Below are positions 45,962-53,773 of a stretch of 64,000 bases of DNA, piece after piece. Source of the stretch: Gulosibacter molinativorax (GTDB taxonomy: Bacteria > Actinomycetota > Actinomycetes > Actinomycetales > Microbacteriaceae). The DNA is taken from NCBI RefSeq assembly GCF_003010915.2, contig NZ_CP028426.1, positions 2,294,001 to 2,358,000 of the forward strand, in the 5' to 3' direction. Both the position numbers and the translations under genes were made by a program. Numbering within the stretch: position 1 is the stretch's first letter; each line of letters starts with the position of its first letter. Under the pieces are notes generated by a model. That model was not told where the DNA came from. It worked only from the letters and a program-made list of their open reading frames with translations, and searched no databases.

Positions 45962-47284
45962 GTGGCCATCGAACAGTGGCATGTCGACACCCCAAAGACC
46001 ATCGATCTCGAACTCGTCCGTCACGTCCGCGTCAACATGATGGGCGGCTCCGTCAACGTCATGACGCACGACCTCCCCTCGACCCGTGTCGAGGTTTCCT
46101 CGCTGACCGGTCGCGACATGAAGATCGCGATCGACGGCGACAACCTCATCATCGACCACCCGCAGCTTGGCTGGGGATCGCTCGGCGAATCCGCGCGCAC
46201 GCTCGTCGACCCACCCAAGGCGACCGTGAGCATCCTCGTGCCGAAGAGCGTGAGCGTCAACGTCAAGGCGACGAGCGCGGACGTGCTCGTCACCGGCATC
46301 GACGGCGACATCTCGATCACGACGATCGGCGGCGAGCACTTCATGGACAGCACGTCCGGCAAGCTGCACCTCACATCGGCCGGCGGCGAGCTCAGCGTGC
46401 GCGGCCACGCTGGCGCCGTCGAGGCCCGCACCGCGACCGGTGACGTCACGGTGACCGGCAAGATCACGAGCTTCGATGGCAACACGATCTCGGGCTCGAC
46501 CGTGATCGATCTCGCGAGTGAGGATGCATCCCCCGCCTCGATCTCGAACGCCTCGGTCTCGGGCGCGACGACCGTGCGCCTCCCCGAGAACACGAACGCA
46601 AGCTACCAGTTCGCGACCGTCGCGACGAAGGTGCAGGTTGGCGAGCTGATCGTCGACCCGCAGTACGGCAAGGTCGCGCGCTACGAGGCGCCGATCCCCG
46701 GCGAGCCGATCACCGACATTCGCCTCAGCACGGTTGCTGGCCGCATCACCGTCATCGGCGGGCTGCCCGTTTCGACCGGTGCTAGCGGCGCTGCTGCTGG
46801 TGCCGGTGAGGCGGATGCGCAGGCCGGTTCGGGCGCGCAGGCCGACTCGAGTGCGCAGGCCGGTTCGAATGCGCAGGCACCTGGGCGGTTTGCCACCGAC
46901 CTCGGCAACGGCGGCGGCGCTGCTAGTGGTACCGCTGCTGGTACTGGTGCCGGTGCAGGTTCGGCTGCCGGCCCAAGCGGCGCTGCTACGGCTGACGCCG
47001 CAGACGGCGGCGCCGCCCAGGCGACCGGGACACAAGCTACGGCCGCACCTGCATCGTGGGCGGTTCCGTGGAACAACAATATTGACCTCGAGAACGCGCC
47101 GCGTGTGGAGGGCAACGTTGTCCCGCCGGCCGAGGGCGCGGCTCCCGCGACTCACGGCGAGCCGCCAGCAGGCACGCACACCGCCGCCGCGGCTGCGGGC
47201 AACACCTCGAACCCCCGGCAGCCCGCCGGTGACAGCCCGGTGAGCCCCGAGGACGAAAAACCAGAGAGCGAGGAACAGCGATGA
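45962..47284 (+). CDS. DUF4097-family beta-repeat protein
   Basis: A 440-aa protein from GTG 45962, with GGAG before it. Residues 1-280 are a DUF4097 (LiaG-like) beta-helix: short strands such as VNVKATSADVLVTGIDGDISITTIGG and GHAGAVEARTATGDVTVTGKI. The rest is Ala/Gly/Thr/Pro-rich with AQAGSGAQADSSAQAG repeats and looks disordered. No signal peptide is seen. The gene overlaps padR by four bases, a pairing common in actinobacteria. It may sense or buffer envelope stress; the exact role is unknown. Confidence 0.82.
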   Translation: MAIEQWHVDTPKTIDLELVRHVRVNMMGGSVNVMTHDLPSTRVEVSSLTGRDMKIAIDGDNLIIDHPQLGWGSLGESARTLVDPPKATVSILVPKSVSVNVKATSADVLVTGIDGDISITTIGGEHFMDSTSGKLHLTSAGGELSVRGHAGAVEARTATGDVTVTGKITSFDGNTISGSTVIDLASEDASPASISNASVSGATTVRLPENTNASYQFATVATKVQVGELIVDPQYGKVARYEAPIPGEPITDIRLSTVAGRITVIGGLPVSTGASGAAAGAGEADAQAGSGAQADSSAQAGSNAQAPGRFATDLGNGGGAASGTAAGTGAGAGSAAGPSGAATADAADGGAAQATGTQATAAPASWAVPWNNNIDLENAPRVEGNVVPPAEGAAPATHGEPPAGTHTAAAAAGNTSNPRQPAGDSPVSPEDEKPESEEQR

Positions 47285-48396
47285 CCCCGCCAGTCTTTGG
47301 CCACGGCGAACTGCGGCTCGTGCTGCTGACGCTCATCGCACAGGAACCGCGCCACGGCTACGACCTCATCCACGCGCTCAACGAGCACTTCGAAGGCGAC
47401 TACTCGCCTTCGGCGGGCACCATTTACCCGCGGCTCGCGAAGCTGCAGGAAGAGGGACTCGTCACCAAGACCCAGGACGGTCGCAAGACCGTCTACACGA
47501 TCACCGAGGCCGGTCGACGCGAAGTTGAGCAGCGTCGCGAGGAGTTCGAACGCATCACGACCGAGCGCACCGACGAGGTTCGCACGCTCGCACAGTCGGC
47601 ACGCGCCGGACTCGCGCAGGCCCGCCGCGGCCTGCGCGAAGAGCTCGATCAGATCGCGACGCAGGCTCGCGCGGCCGCCGAAGAGGCACTCCACCGAGAG
47701 CGCGCCGCGGCTGAAGCCGAGGCGACTGCCGCCGCTCAGAAGGTTGCCGAGCGCGCGGCCGCCGAGGCTGCCGCGAAGGCCGCGGCCGCGGAAGCCGCCG
47801 GTCGGGCACGCGGCGTACATCCAGACGACCACACCGCGCCGCGGGGCGGCTTTGGCCAGACCGGCGCCGCACAGCCAGGCACCGGCGCTGGCCAGCAGGG
47901 CGTAGGCGAACCCGGCGCGAGTGGCCCCGGCGCGGAACAGAAGGGCACTGGGCAACAGGCACCGTTTGGCGTTCACACCCTGTTCGGCAAGCGCTCCGCG
48001 CCGACGGTTCCGACCACCGAGTCGGGTTCGACCGCGACCGGCACCGACGCACCCGCAACCGCCCCGGGTGCATCCGTGCCCGGCGGCTCGACGGGCGCAC
48101 CCATGGCTGGCGACGCAACCGGCGCATCCGCAACCGGCTCGACAGACTCGACCGGCGCATCCACCTCGGCGGGCTCGACCCAGGCGACCGACCCGCTTGC
48201 CGCTGCCGCGCTGGAACGTTCCCAGCGCATCCGCCGAGTGGATGTCGCGCTGCAGCAGTTCCGCATGGAGCTGCGGCAGGATGCGCGCGAGGCGAACCAG
48301 CTCGGAGGCCTCGACGAGGAAATCGTCAGCGAGCTCGAGACGCAGCTGCGCGAGACGCGTCGCCGCCTCGGCTCGCTGCTGCGCGTGCACCGGTAG
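47281..48396 (+). CDS. PadR-family repressor with extended C terminus
   Basis: A 371-aa regulator. Residues 1-85 are the PadR winged helix (LRLVLLTLIAQEPRHGYDLIHALNEHFEGDYSPSAGTIYPRLAKLQEEGLV). Residues 85-175 are an Arg/Ala/Glu-rich coiled coil. Residues 175-315 are a low-complexity Gly/Thr/Ala/Pro linker, and the last 55 form a charged helix (RSQRIRRVDVALQQFRMELRQ). A normal PadR is 110-180 residues, so this one is twice the usual size. It probably represses its own operon at the TCGCGATATATC sites. Confidence 0.88.
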   Translation: MTPPVFGHGELRLVLLTLIAQEPRHGYDLIHALNEHFEGDYSPSAGTIYPRLAKLQEEGLVTKTQDGRKTVYTITEAGRREVEQRREEFERITTERTDEVRTLAQSARAGLAQARRGLREELDQIATQARAAAEEALHRERAAAEAEATAAAQKVAERAAAEAAAKAAAAEAAGRARGVHPDDHTAPRGGFGQTGAAQPGTGAGQQGVGEPGASGPGAEQKGTGQQAPFGVHTLFGKRSAPTVPTTESGSTATGTDAPATAPGASVPGGSTGAPMAGDATGASATGSTDSTGASTSAGSTQATDPLAAAALERSQRIRRVDVALQQFRMELRQDAREANQLGGLDEEIVSELETQLRETRRRLGSLLRVHR

Positions 48397-48408
48397 TAGC
48401 GTGACGGG

Positions 48409-48900
48409 GTGAGTAATCCCGCAGCGCACGGCCAGGCAGTCCCGACGGACCCGCCGACCAACCCACGAACACCAGTCCCCGATCTCCTTCGGAACGCGGG
48501 GCTGGTGTTTGTTGGTGGTGCGCTTGGCGCGCTTCTGCGTGCGGTCCTCATCGAATTGTTTCCCGCGGATGCCACGTCTGCGACCACGCTCGCGATCAAT
48601 CTGGTCGGCTCGTTCATGCTGGCCTGGTTGACGGCGGCGCTGTTCGGTCGGCGACCGCGGCTGCAGTTCCTCTTCGGCACCGGATTCCTCGGTGGGTTTA
48701 CGACCTACTCGGCCCTCGCGCTGGATGTCACCACGCGACTGATTCGCGGCGACATGACCGGTCTGCTCATCGCGGTGCTCTCGCTCGCGGGCGGCATCGC
48801 ACTTGCGCGCATCGGCTGGCAGCTCGGGCGGCTGGGCCGACGCAAGCACCCGCCCAGCGAACCGCCGACGGTTCCCGGAGGAACGGCGGTGGCACCGTGA
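48409..48900 (+). CDS. crcB: CrcB/Fluc fluoride channel subunit 1
   Basis: A 163-aa protein with four hydrophobic helices and the Fluc motifs GGALGALLRAVLIELF, TLAINLVGSFMLAWL and GFLGGFTTYSALALD. It exports fluoride passively. A long hydrophilic N terminus of about 30 residues and a Pro-rich tail are extra. It lies 12 bp after padR and overlaps the second crcB gene by four bases, so the two are made together as a heterodimeric channel. No fluoride riboswitch is seen. Confidence 0.92.
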   Translation: MSNPAAHGQAVPTDPPTNPRTPVPDLLRNAGLVFVGGALGALLRAVLIELFPADATSATTLAINLVGSFMLAWLTAALFGRRPRLQFLFGTGFLGGFTTYSALALDVTTRLIRGDMTGLLIAVLSLAGGIALARIGWQLGRLGRRKHPPSEPPTVPGGTAVAP

Positions 48901-49268
48901 GCACCGAAATCCTGCTCGGTGTGGCCGTCTTCGGCGGGCTCGGTGCCGCGTGCCGCTACATCATCAGCACCCTTCTGACCGAGAACGGCAAGTGGTCAGG
49001 CCCAGGTTCGATCGCGCTCATCAATGTGCTCGGGTCACTTGGCCTCGGGATCACCGTGGGCCTCGCGATCGAGGGCCCGCTGCTTGCGTGGCTCGCCACC
49101 GGGTTCTTCGGCGGTTTCACCACCTTCGGCACGGTGAGCGTGGATGTGGTGCGCCTCGCGCAGTCCGGCAAGGGCTGGCGCGCGGCCTGGTACTCGATCG
49201 GTCAATTTGCGCTTGCCGTGCTGTTCGTCGTCGCAGGCGCGCTCCTCTTTACTATGCCGCCGCAGTAG
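48897..49268 (+). CDS. crcB: CrcB/Fluc fluoride channel subunit 2
   Basis: A 123-aa partner of the previous gene, of the normal minimal size. It has GGLGAACRYIISTLL at the first helix, IALINVLGSLGLGITVG with the pore Asn, and GFFGGFTTFGTVSVDVV. The pair would assemble as antiparallel dimers. It ends 13 bp before the convergent flavoprotein gene. Confidence 0.92.
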   Translation: MSTEILLGVAVFGGLGAACRYIISTLLTENGKWSGPGSIALINVLGSLGLGITVGLAIEGPLLAWLATGFFGGFTTFGTVSVDVVRLAQSGKGWRAAWYSIGQFALAVLFVVAGALLFTMPPQ

Positions 49269-49281
49269 TGCGGGTTCGCTC

Positions 49282-50415
49282 TTAGTCGATGAGGCGATCG
49301 ATGACGTCTTCGCTGACCTCGATGGCCTGATCCAGCGCATCCGTCGTCTCAACGCCCGGGCCGTAACCGAGGAACGCAACGCGCTGATCGCGACGCGACC
49401 AGCCGCCGCTGATCTTGGGCGTTCCGCCCGCATCCCGCAGACCGAGCGGCGACAGGTGGCGCGCCGACTCGCGGCCACCCGTGGCCCAGACCACCGCATC
49501 CACGGCCTCGAATGAGCCATCCTCGAACTCGACGCCGGACTCGGTGAAGTGGTGGATCGGGCCCCGGGAGGTCAGCGTGCCGCGACGAACCGCGTCAAAA
49601 ATGGTGCGCGTCATCGGCAGCCCGCGCACCGCGACGTCGCTCGGCATGGGCTTGCCCCGCGCGGCAAGTCGCTCGACGCGGCGGCGCGAATTCAGCCCGA
49701 CCTCGCCCACCGTGAGCTGCCGCCCGCGCTGGAGGCTGAATCGCGGCGGTTCCAGGAAATCGGGTTCGCGCCGCGTCGCCCAGAACATCTGCGCGCCGAG
49801 TCGCTCGAGCTCGAGCAAGACAGAGACCGCCGTTCGTCCGCCACCGACGACGAGAACCCGCTTGCCCGCGAACGGCTGCAGCGTCTCGATCACCTGCGCG
49901 TGCGTCGTCTCGCCGGAGTAGCGATTGAGGCCGCGATACCAGGGCACGAACGGCGCCGACCACGTGCCCGTGGCGTTGATTACGAGGAGCGTCTCGTACT
50001 GAGTGCGCCGGCCGTTGGCGTGCTCGACGGTGACACGCATCTCATCGCGGCGCAGACGGGACTCGACCTTCACGACACGTAACGAGTGCGCGACATAGAG
50101 GTCGTATGCATCCTCGTACCCCTGCCAGACTCGCGGCACGACATCGCGCGCGAGCAGCGAGTGCTCGAGATCATTGAAGCTCAGTCCGATCTCGGCCTGA
50201 CCCGCGAGGTCGACGAGTTCGCCGCTTCGCAGCGCCTCCTTGATCGTCAAGAAGTCCCAAGCGCGGCGCCATGTCCCGCCCGGGCCGGGTTGCTCATCCA
50301 ATACCGCGAAGTCTTTCAGCGGCTCTTGGCCGAGCGCTTTAAGCGAATATGCTGCAGTAAGTCCCGCCGCGCCCGCACCAATCACAACGGTGTCTATTCG
50401 TTGTATATCGGACAT
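49282..50415 (-). CDS. FAD/NAD(P)-binding oxidoreductase of the flavin monooxygenase type
   Basis: A 377-aa cytoplasmic flavoprotein. The FAD-binding Rossmann motif VVIGAGAAGLTAAYSL is at about residues 10-25. GPGGTWRRAWDFL follows, as in FMO/Baeyer-Villiger-like enzymes, and a second GxGxxx motif RVLVVGGGRTAVSVLLEL binds NAD(P)H at about 168-185. The C-terminal end has ATGGRESARHLSPLGL. It lacks a complete FxGxxxHxxx(Y/F) monooxygenase fingerprint, so it may be a reductase or thioredoxin-reductase-like enzyme. Substrate unknown. Convergent with crcB. Confidence 0.82.
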   Translation of the reverse strand: MSDIQRIDTVVIGAGAAGLTAAYSLKALGQEPLKDFAVLDEQPGPGGTWRRAWDFLTIKEALRSGELVDLAGQAEIGLSFNDLEHSLLARDVVPRVWQGYEDAYDLYVAHSLRVVKVESRLRRDEMRVTVEHANGRRTQYETLLVINATGTWSAPFVPWYRGLNRYSGETTHAQVIETLQPFAGKRVLVVGGGRTAVSVLLELERLGAQMFWATRREPDFLEPPRFSLQRGRQLTVGEVGLNSRRRVERLAARGKPMPSDVAVRGLPMTRTIFDAVRRGTLTSRGPIHHFTESGVEFEDGSFEAVDAVVWATGGRESARHLSPLGLRDAGGTPKISGGWSRRDQRVAFLGYGPGVETTDALDQAIEVSEDVIDRLID

Positions 50416-50630
50416 CGGGCTCCTCTATTGACGGGATGCAGGGGAAGGTGACGGGTGCGACACCTGTAGCTCCGACGCATCCATTATTAGAGGATACGGG
50501 CACGGGTGCGCGAAACACGTCGCACCGTGTCGTCATGATAAACTCGCGTCATTAGATTTCATCACTACCATTGGTGGCCGGTCTGACTCATGGCTCGACC
50601 GGCCCGCGAGCTATTGAGGGGGTTACGCAT

Positions 50631-50849
50631 ATGGGGCGTGGCCGTCAGAAGGCAAAGTACACCAAGGTCGCTCGGGAGTTGAAGTACAACGTTCCCGAGA
50701 CGAACTATGAGCAATTGCAGCGAGAATTGCAGGGCTCCCGTACTGAGCATGAAGAAGACGAGCTCTCGAAGTGGTCGGAATACCTCGACGAAGACGAAGA
50801 AAATTCGGACGAGGACACTGAAGACTACGATCAGCGTCGACTTGCGTAA
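50631..50849 (+). CDS. DUF3073 protein
   Basis: A 72-aa small protein beginning MGRGRQKAKYTKVARELKYN, followed by an acidic tail (LDEDEENSDEDTEDYDQRR). DUF3073 proteins are found almost only in actinobacteria and usually sit beside purM, as here. Function unknown; a nucleic-acid or ribosome-associated role is suggested only by charge. The ATG at 50631, preceded by a GAGGGGG stretch, was chosen over the longer 50571 start. Confidence 0.88.
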   Translation: MGRGRQKAKYTKVARELKYNVPETNYEQLQRELQGSRTEHEEDELSKWSEYLDEDEENSDEDTEDYDQRRLA

Positions 50850-50863
50850 GTCATAGCGACCCA

Positions 50864-51241
50864 ATGGACTCGCTCCAAGCTCCCGGCTTCGGGATTGCCT
50901 TCATTCTTGGGCTCATCCTCGTGCTGGGCAACGTCATGGCGATCACGTCGATCCGCCTTGCGATGCAGGGGCGAATTACCCCCGACACGATGGCGGGCAT
51001 TCGCACCAATGCGACCCGCGCGACGCCGGAGACTTGGGATGCTGCGCACACCGCCGCTTGGCCTTGGGCGCTCGTACTCAACGGGCTCGGCGCCATTGGC
51101 AGCATCGCGGTGATGGTGACGGGTAACTCGGTCGGGCCGTTCTTGGCAGCTGCCGGGTTCACTGTGGTGTGCACGATCGCTGGCGCGCTCGCGCAGATCA
51201 TCGTCGGGCACCGCGCCGCGACGCGCGTCCTGAAGCGGTAG
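50864..51241 (+). CDS. SdpI-like small membrane protein
   Basis: A 125-aa protein with three hydrophobic segments. The SdpI-family core is MAGIRTNATRATPETWDAAHTAAWPW (GIRT..W..AH). In Bacillus SdpI gives immunity to the SdpC toxin; no such toxin gene is nearby, so the role here is unknown. It follows DUF3073 by 14 bp and probably shares its message. Confidence 0.82.
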   Translation: MDSLQAPGFGIAFILGLILVLGNVMAITSIRLAMQGRITPDTMAGIRTNATRATPETWDAAHTAAWPWALVLNGLGAIGSIAVMVTGNSVGPFLAAAGFTVVCTIAGALAQIIVGHRAATRVLKR

Positions 51242-51294
51242 CTCTCACTTCGAGCTTGGGCGCGGGCCGCGTTGTCAGCGGTCCCGCGAACTTC

Positions 51295-51464
51295 GCAAAA
51301 CCGTCACTCGATGCGCTTCGCGACGCCCAGACTGCATCGAACGACGGGCCTGCGGAGTCACCTCCGCAAAACCGCCACTCGATGCACTTCGCGACGCCCG
51401 GACTGCATCCAACGACGGGCCTGCGGAGTCACCTCCGCAAAACCGCCACTCGATGCACTTCGCG
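51295..51464. repeat. 71-bp tandem repeat, second locus
   Basis: Units at 51295-51365 and 51366-51436 are both 71 bp and nearly identical. A third begins at 51437 and loses similarity after about 28 bp. Each contains CACTCGATGCACT and CATCCAACGACGG at the same spacing as the 35-kb array, plus a GCGGAG/CTCCGC hairpin. The intergenic region 51242-51502 between the SdpI-like and purM genes holds only this. Confidence 0.9.
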
Positions 51465-51502
51465 CGTGGCGTGAGCCGCGAAAAGTCGCAGGCTACCGCG
51501 AA

Positions 51503-52612
51503 CTAGCCCGCGTAGCTCCCGACGAGGCGCACAGCACCGCCGTCGACGCCCTTCGCGCCTTGTTCGAAGCCCTCGAAATCACGCGGGGCGGTCGAGACGC
51601 GGCCCGCGACCCAACCGTCCAGGCCCTCTTCCTTGCATGCCGCGAGCACTGCATCCGCCTGCGAAGCATCGACGATCGCGAACATGCCGATGCCGAGGTT
51701 CCAGGTGCCCTCCATGTCCTCGAGGCGTGCGCCGGCCATGTCGGTGAGCACGCGGAAGACGGGCAGCGGCGACCACAGGCCACGGTCGAGCTCGACCCAC
51801 GAACCCTGCGGCAGCACCCGCGCGAGGTTCGCCGCGATGCCGCCGCCGGTCACGTGTGAGAACGCGTGAATTGCGCCGTCGAGTTCGGGACGACGCAGGA
51901 TGCGCACGAGCTCGCCCGTGTAGAGGCGGGTCGGCTCGAGCAGCTGCTCGCCCCACGTGCGGCCGAAGTCCTCGGCCTGGTCGGTGTACCCGATGCCACT
52001 GTCGGCGATGATGCGGCGCACGAGCGAATAGCCGTTGGAGTGGAAGCCCGAGGACGCGAGTGAGATGATGACGTCGCCGTCCTTGACCCGCTCAGCGCCG
52101 AGAACGCGATCGGCATCGACGACACCGGTCGCGGCACCCGCGACGTCGTAGTCATCCGGACCGAGCAGGCCCGGGTGCTCCGCGGTCTCGCCGCCGGTCA
52201 ACGCGGTACCCGTCGCGGCACACGCCTTCGCGATGCCCTCGACGATCGCAGCGATGCGCTCGGGAACGACGCGGCCGCACGCGATGTAATCGGTCATGAA
52301 CAGGGGCTCGGCACCGACCACGATGATGTCGTCGACCACCATGCCAACGAGGTCCTGCCCGATCGTGTCGTGCTTGTCGATCGCCTGCGCGATCGCGACC
52401 TTGGTACCAACGCCGTCGGTCGAGGTCGCGAGCAGCGGCTTGCGCATCCCCTGCAGCTTCGACGCGTCGAAGAGGCCAGCAAATCCACCGAAGCCACCGA
52501 GCACCTCGGGGCCGTGCGTCGCCTGCACCGCCTGCTTCATGAGCTCGACGGCGTGGTCGCCGGCTCGGGTGTCGACACCGGCGGATGCATACAGGTCGCG
52601 CTCTTCGGCCAC
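51503..52612 (-). CDS. purM: Phosphoribosylformylglycinamidine cyclo-ligase
   Basis: A 369-aa enzyme closing the imidazole ring of AIR in purine synthesis (FGAM + ATP to AIR). It has the AIRS N-terminal ATP site (PLLATSTDGVGTKVAIA, DLVGMVVDDIIVVGAEPLFMTDYIACG) and the C-terminal half with VITHVTGGG-like HVTGGGIAANLARVLP. GTG 52612, with GGAG at the right distance, is preferred to GTG 52618. The phosphatase gene, not purF, lies directly upstream, and purF is on the other strand. Confidence 0.93.
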   Translation of the reverse strand: MAEERDLYASAGVDTRAGDHAVELMKQAVQATHGPEVLGGFGGFAGLFDASKLQGMRKPLLATSTDGVGTKVAIAQAIDKHDTIGQDLVGMVVDDIIVVGAEPLFMTDYIACGRVVPERIAAIVEGIAKACAATGTALTGGETAEHPGLLGPDDYDVAGAATGVVDADRVLGAERVKDGDVIISLASSGFHSNGYSLVRRIIADSGIGYTDQAEDFGRTWGEQLLEPTRLYTGELVRILRRPELDGAIHAFSHVTGGGIAANLARVLPQGSWVELDRGLWSPLPVFRVLTDMAGARLEDMEGTWNLGIGMFAIVDASQADAVLAACKEEGLDGWVAGRVSTAPRDFEGFEQGAKGVDGGAVRLVGSYAG

Positions 52613-52780
52613 GGCCACTCCTCTCGTCTGGAAAGTCCGTGTTCCAGCCTAGTCGCGCGCGCGGCCCGTGCGGAATTCGGAACGCTTGTGGTCGCATCCA
52701 CTGAAAAAAGTGCACGCACGTGCAACGCCGCCGGCGAGTCGCCGCGTGTCGCGCTCATACGTGCACAATTTTCTTTGCTG

Positions 52781-52888
52781 GCGGGCTGGATGCGCCGGGC
52801 GGGCTGGATGCGCCGGGCGGGCTGGATGCGCCGGGCAGGCTGGATGCGCCGGGCAGGCTGGATGCGCCGGGCAGGCCGGATGCGCGCC
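52781..52888. repeat. 18-bp tandem repeat, six units
   Basis: Six consecutive 18-bp units of the form GCGGGCTGGATGCGCCGG (the later ones GCAGGC..) fill 52781-52888, ending five bases before the stop of the minus-strand phosphatase gene. Every unit contains the word GGATGCG. A multiple of three and no stop would let it be coding, but no gene covers it. Confidence 0.9.
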
Positions 52889-52892
52889 GAGC

Positions 52893-53660
52893 CTAGTCGA
52901 CGAGGCGGGAGCGCAGCGAGATGAGCTCGGCCTCGGTCATGCCGGCGTCGATCAAGTCAGCCCACGGATCGAACTCCTCGAGCTGCTCGACCACGGCCGA
53001 CTCGATCGTGTACCCCTGCTCGGCTAAGCGTGCGGCAATTGCGTCGGCTCGGTCGGGGAAGTCGAGCCGCTTGAAGAACGGCCCAAGTTCGTTCGCGCTC
53101 ATCGCGTAGTCGGCTGCGATCGCCGCAGGCTCCACTTCCGCGAGCGCGAGCAGCGCAAACGTGAGCAGGCCCGTGCGGTCGCGACCGATCGCGCAGTGAT
53201 AGACCACCCCGCCCGGAGATGCCGCGAGCGCCCGCAGCACGGCGACAACTCGATGCGGCTGCTCTTTAATAACCGGACTAAAGAAACGCGGCGAGCCAAG
53301 CCGCCCCTCCTGCGCAAGTCGCTTCCAGAACTCGATATCGCCGGTCGCATCCAGCGGCACCCGCACCCCGAAAATCCCGTCGGGGAACTGCGGCTCCGGC
53401 GTCGGCGGCACTCGATGCGCGTTGGCCTGCGCCTCGTTCTCATTGCGAGGCTTGAGCCGCGTCTCGAAGTCGTTACGCAGATCGAGCACCGTCTGGAAGC
53501 CGCTGATCCCCAGCTGCTCGAGCCCCGCATCCGTGACGAAGCGAAGGTCGGCCGAGCGCGCGAATCGACCGAACATGGTTTCTCCGCCGCCGATCCGCGG
53601 CAGCCCGCCGAGATCGCGCGCGTTGTAGAAACCGTCCCAGCCCAGCTTTCGATGTTCCAT
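52893..53660 (-). CDS. Tyrosine-protein phosphatase (MptpB/Y_phosphatase3 type)
   Basis: A 255-aa cytoplasmic phosphatase starting [22 protein letters not shown]. The active site is [10 protein letters not shown] with catalytic Cys and Arg in CX5R. Upstream are [21 protein letters not shown] and [12 protein letters not shown], both usual in actinobacterial lipid/tyrosine phosphatases of the PtpB type. ATG 53660 is chosen; the longer frame to 53804 would cross into purF. Divergent from purF and upstream of purM. Confidence 0.9.
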   Translation of the reverse strand: MEHRKLGWDGFYNARDLGGLPRIGGGETMFGRFARSADLRFVTDAGLEQLGISGFQTVLDLRNDFETRLKPRNENEAQANAHRVPPTPEPQFPDGIFGVRVPLDATGDIEFWKRLAQEGRLGSPRFFSPVIKEQPHRVVAVLRALAASPGGVVYHCAIGRDRTGLLTFALLALAEVEPAAIAADYAMSANELGPFFKRLDFPDRADAIAARLAEQGYTIESAVVEQLEEFDPWADLIDAGMTEAELISLRSRLVD

Positions 53661-53773
53661 CAAGCCATTGTGCCTTGCATCGCCTGAAGCGAACCGGATC
53701 TCCCGGATGCGCCCTGAAAGTGACAGAATGGTGAACTGTCCCAAATTCTTCAGCCAAGGGAGCACCATCCACC

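Noticed and set aside
48380..48409. Fluoride riboswitch before the crcB pair
   Set aside because: Only 12 bases separate padR and crcB, leaving no room for the aptamer.
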